From Hyphomicrobiales bacterium (lineage in GTDB: Bacteria > Pseudomonadota > Alphaproteobacteria > Rhizobiales > Aestuariivirgaceae): a stretch of DNA of 9,668 bases. The first letter of the stretch is position 1, and the number at the start of each line of letters is the position of its first letter. Under the pieces are notes generated by a model. That model was not told the DNA's origin, made no database searches, and saw only the letters and a list, made by a program, of their open reading frames with translations. Location of the stretch: contig JADJVV010000007.1 in the NCBI GenBank assembly GCA_016710435.1, positions 1 through 9,668 on the forward strand. Direction: 5' to 3'. The translations under genes and the position numbers were made by a program. Of this stretch, positions 6,764 to 9,668 are shown in pieces.

Positions 6764-8221
6764 TTAGCGCGGTGTGGCGTACGGATTAACGTTCGCGGGG
6801 GGGCGAATGGTACTGCGTTCGGTGTTTTCGGCTTTCCGACGGCCGCCGCGCTCGAAGTACATGTCCGCGTAGCCGTTCGCGTCCCCTATATGGCTGTGGT
6901 CGTTTTTATCCACGTCGGTTGAACTGCGGCCGTCCTTATATTTCTTGAACATGTAGCCGCCGCCAAGCGCACGGATCAGCGCCTCGCATCGCGGATCGAC
7001 CAAATACGCTGGCATGCCGCGGTCGACGATCATGCTGAGGAAGTGGTCGGTCGCGCCCTGCCGCACGAGCGGAGCATTAGACCACGCAAATTTTACCTTG
7101 CCGAGCCCTTTGTTCTTGTATCTGCGAAACACGTCGGCGCACGAAACTTCGTCGTTCTGCGACCCCGTTCCGCCCGCTGGATCGCCGGTCACGAATATCT
7201 CGAAGCCGTCGAATCTGCGGCGAATCAGCGGCAACACGCTCTCTTCGATGCAGCGCTCCAGGCCGACACCAAACATCGCGACTTCGTCAAGTGTGAGAAC
7301 CTGGCCGAAGGCGTTTTGCTGCTTGAACACCATCGCTGGAGTCAAACCGAAGTCAGCCGATAAGAGCAGGAGGTTGTTCGGGTCTGGTATGAGATCGTTC
7401 TTGGCTACGTGCAGGTCGCGTGAGAATCGCGGGTGAACCGGAAGCCCGCCTTTGCTCCGGCCATATTCAGCGCCCAAATTTACGCGGATGTATTCGTCCG
7501 ATTTTCCAATTAGTTGGTTCTCATAGTACCCCGGAATGAGGTTGCTGAGATTCTCGGCGAGCGGGTTTGTATGCCACATGCCGTCGGCGCCCTTGATAAC
7601 CGCGGCGGGCTGCTTGAACACCTTCCAGCCGTTCGCCTTCTTCTCCTTCGGACGATCGGGATCAAGCCCCTCATACATCGAGTGCAGGTAAGAGCCTTCT
7701 TCAGGAGGGTTCGTATCCGCCCATGTGCCGTACCACGACGGCCCACCGTCTTTCATCGCGGGGAACTGTCCGATGCGACCGTCAACGCCTTCAATGATGG
7801 CGCGGTCAATCTCGCGCACTTCGTTGAAATATGCTCCTGTCACTTCGAGGCTGAGTAGGTTTTTGACGTCGTCGGCGGTATCTAGCGCCCGAAAGAGGAC
7901 TTCTGCGCGTATGTCGTCGACCTCAATGAAGTACGTCTTGCCTGTCTCTTTCCAATACCCGATGGTTCCGCTCGGAAACCAATTGAGGAACGTGCGCAGG
8001 CTGGTGTCCCGGAGTTCGGGCATCGTGTTGCGGATACACATCCAGCGCGACCGGCGGTAGCCGTCAGGTCCGCGCTTCTGCATGGCAGAGCGCCGAATAA
8101 ACTCGACCATGGACCCGGAACTTTTCCCGGACCTGAAAGGCCCGCAGATATGCCGTATGCGTGCGTCACTTTGCATGAACGCCGACACGACTGGGGGGAA
8201 TGACGCCTTGATGTCTAGCAT
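6764..8221 (-). CDS. terL: Terminase large subunit (TerL), 485 aa
   Basis: This is the DNA-packaging motor: an ATPase that translocates phage DNA into the procapsid through the portal, fused to a nuclease that cuts concatemers. From the ATG at 8221, Walker A is GPFRSGKS at residues 27-34. A Walker B-like stretch LEVTGAYFNEVRE lies at 125-137, with Glu134 as the likely catalytic carboxylate. The RNase H-like nuclease half shows Asp291 (LLLLSADFGLTP), Asp348 (FVTGDPAGG) and Asp447 (HIGDANGYAD), the usual metal-binding acid pattern. Length is normal for the family and the frame is intact, unlike many neighbours. A GTG at 8224 is an alternative start one codon upstream; an AGGTGG serves either. 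The ATG overlaps the preceding stop by 1 nt. The TAA stop forms part of the portal's ribosome binding site. Confidence 0.97.
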   Translation of the reverse strand: MLDIKASFPPVVSAFMQSDARIRHICGPFRSGKSSGSMVEFIRRSAMQKRGPDGYRRSRWMCIRNTMPELRDTSLRTFLNWFPSGTIGYWKETGKTYFIEVDDIRAEVLFRALDTADDVKNLLSLEVTGAYFNEVREIDRAIIEGVDGRIGQFPAMKDGGPSWYGTWADTNPPEEGSYLHSMYEGLDPDRPKEKKANGWKVFKQPAAVIKGADGMWHTNPLAENLSNLIPGYYENQLIGKSDEYIRVNLGAEYGRSKGGLPVHPRFSRDLHVAKNDLIPDPNNLLLLSADFGLTPAMVFKQQNAFGQVLTLDEVAMFGVGLERCIEESVLPLIRRRFDGFEIFVTGDPAGGTGSQNDEVSCADVFRRYKNKGLGKVKFAWSNAPLVRQGATDHFLSMIVDRGMPAYLVDPRCEALIRALGGGYMFKKYKDGRSSTDVDKNDHSHIGDANGYADMYFERGGRRKAENTERSTIRPPANVNPYATPR

Positions 8222-8462
8222 CACGCCACCTGCGGCTCGTCGGTGTTGATGCGGTGCTCGAACCGGTGGCCGTCCATGCGCTCCAGAGTCAGCGTGTCGC
8301 CATCCTTGTCGATCAGCCGCACGAGGTCGCAGTAGCCGCGCTCGCCGGGCGGGCCGACAGCAAGCTCGCCGGTAGCGAAGCCATGGGCGTGCAGCACCGC
8401 CTCCAGGGCGCCGGCGGCGGTCCGTGGAGGCAGCGCGGGTGGATGATCATGCGGGCTGTCAT
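8221..8462 (-). CDS. Small hypothetical protein, probable frame break near its N-terminus
   Basis: The well-formed part reads LEAVLHAHGFATGELAVGPP, then ERGYCDLVRLIDKDGDTL and TLERMDGHRFEHRINT, ending at a TGA at 8223-8221 that overlaps the terminase ATG by one base. A natural start would be the ATG at 8462, which overlaps the upstream stop as ATGA, but it lies in another frame. One missing base between about 8462 and 8397 would join them and give roughly 80 residues. The alternative is initiation at the in-frame GTG at 8397, giving a 58-aa product with a GGAGG placed rather close. I recognise no domain. The beta-rich C-terminal half and the position directly before terminase are all that can be said. 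Confidence 0.6.
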
Positions 8463-8902
8463 AGGTGGAAATAATCGACGCCGTTGCCGCACTCCGAGGA
8501 CAGCGCGGCCGCCACATCGACTGCCTGGCGGGCAGTACTGCCGAGGTACATCGCCGCCAGCGCGAAGTCACGGCCGGAGCCCCAGGCGGAGAACTTGTCC
8601 TCGACGCGGACGGCTACCGGCTGGCGTTCATAAAACTTGCAGCCGTTCTGGTCAGCCACGATCAGGCGTGCCCACGAGTCCTTGTCCTTCTGGCACGCCG
8701 GGAACGCGGTGGGATCGGCGCCGGCTTCGTACCACGACGCCATCAGCTCGCCGGAGTCCTGGTCACCGGTCCAGGCCAGGTACTCCGGGAACCTGTCGGC
8801 TCGCTTGATCTTCCGGATCTTGGTCGTGGTGAAGTGCGCGCCGGCGCACATGGCGCGCTTGTCGGCGGCGATCGTCTTGCCGTCCCAGGCTACGACGCTC
8901 AC
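8459..8902 (-). CDS. Proteasome/HslV-like Ntn-fold phage protein, 147 aa
   Basis: The protein matches the small proteasome beta/HslV-like proteins seen in many podovirus genomes. It shows the N-terminal VVAWDGKTIAADKRA, then TKIRKI, LAWTGDQDSGE, WYEAGADP, and the glycine-rich WGSGRDFALAAMYLG with GNGVDYF at the end. In HslV-type enzymes a Thr1 nucleophile is assisted by an Asp near 17 and a Lys near 33. Here Asp14 and Lys28 or Lys31 are in comparable places, but there is no Thr at the N-terminus. Ser2 would be exposed if Met1 is removed, so activity as a serine Ntn hydrolase is possible but unproven. The start is GTG at 8902, with no good Shine-Dalgarno and a 4-nt overlap with the previous stop, so it probably relies on translational coupling. 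The role is unknown; turnover of scaffold or host protein is only a hypothesis. Confidence 0.85.
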   Translation of the reverse strand: MSVVAWDGKTIAADKRAMCAGAHFTTTKIRKIKRADRFPEYLAWTGDQDSGELMASWYEAGADPTAFPACQKDKDSWARLIVADQNGCKFYERQPVAVRVEDKFSAWGSGRDFALAAMYLGSTARQAVDVAAALSSECGNGVDYFHL

Positions 8903-9168
8903 GCCGGCTCGTCGGGCTCGTCGGAGACAAGGCCCGCGCTCAACTCTGCCTCGGCCTCGGGGCTGAGAGTCAAGTCGGCGCCATCAGCAGGCGGTTCGTC
9001 GGGCGCCGTGTTGACGTCGGACAGCGCGTAGAGTTCGGCCTCTGCCGCCCGCCACGCGGCGGTCAGGTGGGGCTGGTTGGCGGCGGGGAAGCCGCGGCTG
9101 GCGGCGTCGTCCAGGGCCTGGCGGGCGGCTGCCAGTTTCAGTTGGGCTTCATGGGTTGCGGTGTTCAT
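8899..9168 (-). CDS. Small acidic hypothetical protein, 89 aa
   Basis: The ATG at 9168 is preceded by a strong AAGGAG about 8 nt upstream, so the start is secure. The first half (about residues 5-50) is alanine-rich and predicted helical (EAQLKLAAARQALDDAA, then AAWRAAEAELYAL). The second half is acidic and proline-rich (DEPPADGADL, SPEAEAEL) and ends SDEPDEPA. I recognise no domain. The stop TGA overlaps the GTG start of the proteasome-like gene by 4 nt (GTGA), implying coupled translation. Its position just upstream of the packaging genes fits an accessory late protein. A small terminase is conceivable by position, but I see no helix-turn-helix motif to support that. Confidence 0.75.
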   Translation of the reverse strand: MNTATHEAQLKLAAARQALDDAASRGFPAANQPHLTAAWRAAEAELYALSDVNTAPDEPPADGADLTLSPEAEAELSAGLVSDEPDEPA

Positions 9169-9206
9169 GCTAGTTCTCCTTGTGGTGGTTGGGTGCTGCG
9201 GGGGTC

Positions 9207-9246
9207 TTGCACGTCACGCTAGTTTTTTGCATGCCGTGCTAGTTTT
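9207..9246. repeat. Two adjacent 20-bp direct repeats downstream of the gp49/66 gene
   Basis: Units at 9207-9226 and 9227-9246 abut exactly and match at 16 of 20 positions. Both begin TTGCA and end GCTAGTTTT on the plus strand; the differences are confined to the middle of the unit. The repeats straddle the corrected TAG stop of the gp49/66 gene, and each unit carries CTAG. A third, partial echo (CATGCTAGTT) lies at 9165-9174, overlapping the start of the next gene. The unit could be an operator or a replication-type iteron, or a small duplication with drift. The sequence does not distinguish these. Confidence 0.7.
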
Positions 9247-9543
9247 CCTGCCGACTGAAAAGGTGTTCGCGGAGCAGTGGCCCCCAACGCCCAAATCTTG
9301 TCGCGGGCGTTGCTGCGGGCGATCTTCTTGCCCAGATCGACGTCGAAGTTCTCAGGGCTCGCCGCCGCGCTCTCGCCGGTAACGGTGAAGCCGTTGCGCA
9401 GCCGCAGGCAGCACACCGTCAGCGTCGTGCGGGAAGACGTGGTAGTCCTCGCCGGTGATCACGGCATCAATCTTCTCGGGTAGAGTCGCGGCGCGTTCGG
9501 GGCCTTGGATTTCGGTTTCGATTGCCTGTTCGTCTATGCTCGT
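9239..9543 (-). CDS. N4 gp49 / Sf6 gp66 family protein (Phage_gp49_66), two frame breaks
   Basis: The conserved core LRNGFTVTGESAAASPENFD followed by LGKKIARSNARDKIWAL is the hallmark of the N4 gp49/Sf6 gene 66 family. These are small proteins of about 90-110 residues, of unknown biochemical role, common in tailed phages. The N-terminal part (IDEQAIETEI, then PEKIDAVITGEDYHVFP) is in one frame and the core in another, with the break around 9417-9428. A second shift near the C5 tract at 9281-9285 is needed to read the expected tail LLREHLFSRQEN and its TAG at 9241-9239; without it the frame runs on to 9219. No ATG, GTG or TTG opens the N-terminal frame. An ACG at 9543 sits 7 nt after an AGGAG and begins SIDEQAIE, so it is the likely start, or an ATG with one wrong base. 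Corrected length is about 100 residues, matching the family. Confidence 0.8.
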
Positions 9544-9550
9544 GTCAATT

Positions 9551-9555
9551 CTCCT
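9551..9555 (-). promoter_or_regulatory. Shine-Dalgarno AGGAG that places an ACG start at 9543
   Basis: On the minus strand AGGAG is followed by a 7-nt spacer AATTGAC and then ACG AGC ATA GAC GAA. This spacing is ideal and the downstream frame is the family-like N-terminus of the gp49/66 protein. The TTG in the spacer is out of frame and closes quickly, and the only other candidate in frame is an ATT. The site therefore decides the start, although the codon itself is non-standard. Confidence 0.6.
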
Positions 9556-9583
9556 GGTCTGGTTAGTGCTTCTCGGGTTGATA

Positions 9584-9668
9584 CTACTTGCTGCGGGGCT
9601 TGGCCGCGAACGTGATGCTGAGTGTGAGGCCGCCGCCAGTCTTGCCGTCATCTTTCACTTCCTTGGGG
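9584..9668 (-). CDS. C-terminal fragment of an unknown phage gene (cut by right edge)
   Basis: An open frame enters from the right edge and ends at a TAG at 9586-9584. It gives about 27 residues containing KEVKDDGKTGGGL, then TLSITFAAKPRSK at the end. The next gene's Shine-Dalgarno lies about 30 nt further on, so this is a plausible upstream member of the same operon. The alternating polar/hydrophobic TLSITF strand and the basic tail are visible, but the piece is too short to assign a family. That it is coding is supported by the in-frame stop, the spacing to the next ribosome binding site and GC-rich codon use, not by a recognised domain. Confidence 0.55.
   Translation of the reverse strand, partial: PKEVKDDGKTGGGLTLSITFAAKPRSK

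Noticed and set aside
9520..9549. TTGACA promoter -35 element before the gp49/66 gene
   Set aside because: No -10 box resembling TATAAT is found at 16-18 nt, and the match falls in the ribosome-site spacer and coding start.

Overview
The window is a segment of a tailed double-stranded DNA bacteriophage (Caudoviricetes), most likely a podovirus-like phage. It carries a compact, GC-rich packaging and head-morphogenesis module, and every gene I can support lies on the minus strand. The marker set is a large terminase with Walker A and nuclease residues, a portal of about 715 residues, a separate scaffold, and a major capsid protein of the N4-gp56 family. An N4 gp49/Sf6 gp66-family protein and a proteasome/HslV-like protein precede the terminase. 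Nothing in the window identifies the host beyond a high-GC bacterium. There are no tRNA, integrase, IS or CRISPR signals.

Layout in the direction of transcription (right to left): C-terminus of an unknown gene cut by the right edge (9668-9584); Phage_gp49_66-family gene (9543-9239), followed by a 20-bp tandem repeat; small acidic ORF (9168-8899); proteasome-like Ntn-fold protein (8902-8459); small hypothetical (about 8462-8221); TerL (8221-6764); portal (6754-4608); 79-aa hypothetical (4611-4372); scaffold (4370 to about 3500); small structural-type protein (3516-3020); major capsid protein (2939-1939); then three small virion-associated or hypothetical genes (1882-1451, 1447-1160, 1127-597); and a probable head-tail adaptor running off the left edge (587-1). 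Gene junctions are tight, with 1-4 nt overlaps or Shine-Dalgarno sequences inside the preceding stop codon, as expected of one late operon.

The genes act in sequence. The scaffold and capsid protein build the procapsid around the portal vertex, TerL packages DNA through the portal, and the adaptor closes the vertex for tail attachment.

The most striking property is a high load of reading-frame breaks. Portal, scaffold, capsid, the 3516-3020 gene, the gp49/66 gene, the adaptor and probably the 8462-8221 gene each continue as recognisable protein in another frame. Several breaks sit at G/C homopolymers or GC repeats; others, including the portal break, do not. They are 1-2 nt indels without missense decay, and the adaptor near the left edge has about five. 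I read this mainly as uncorrected sequencing indels rather than pseudogenisation or programmed frameshifting, so coordinates of the broken genes are given as corrected spans. I found no convincing novel defence or effector system; the items most worth a second look are the capsid and scaffold frame breaks, the scaffold/3516 junction, the Ntn-fold protein, the ACG start and the tandem repeat.
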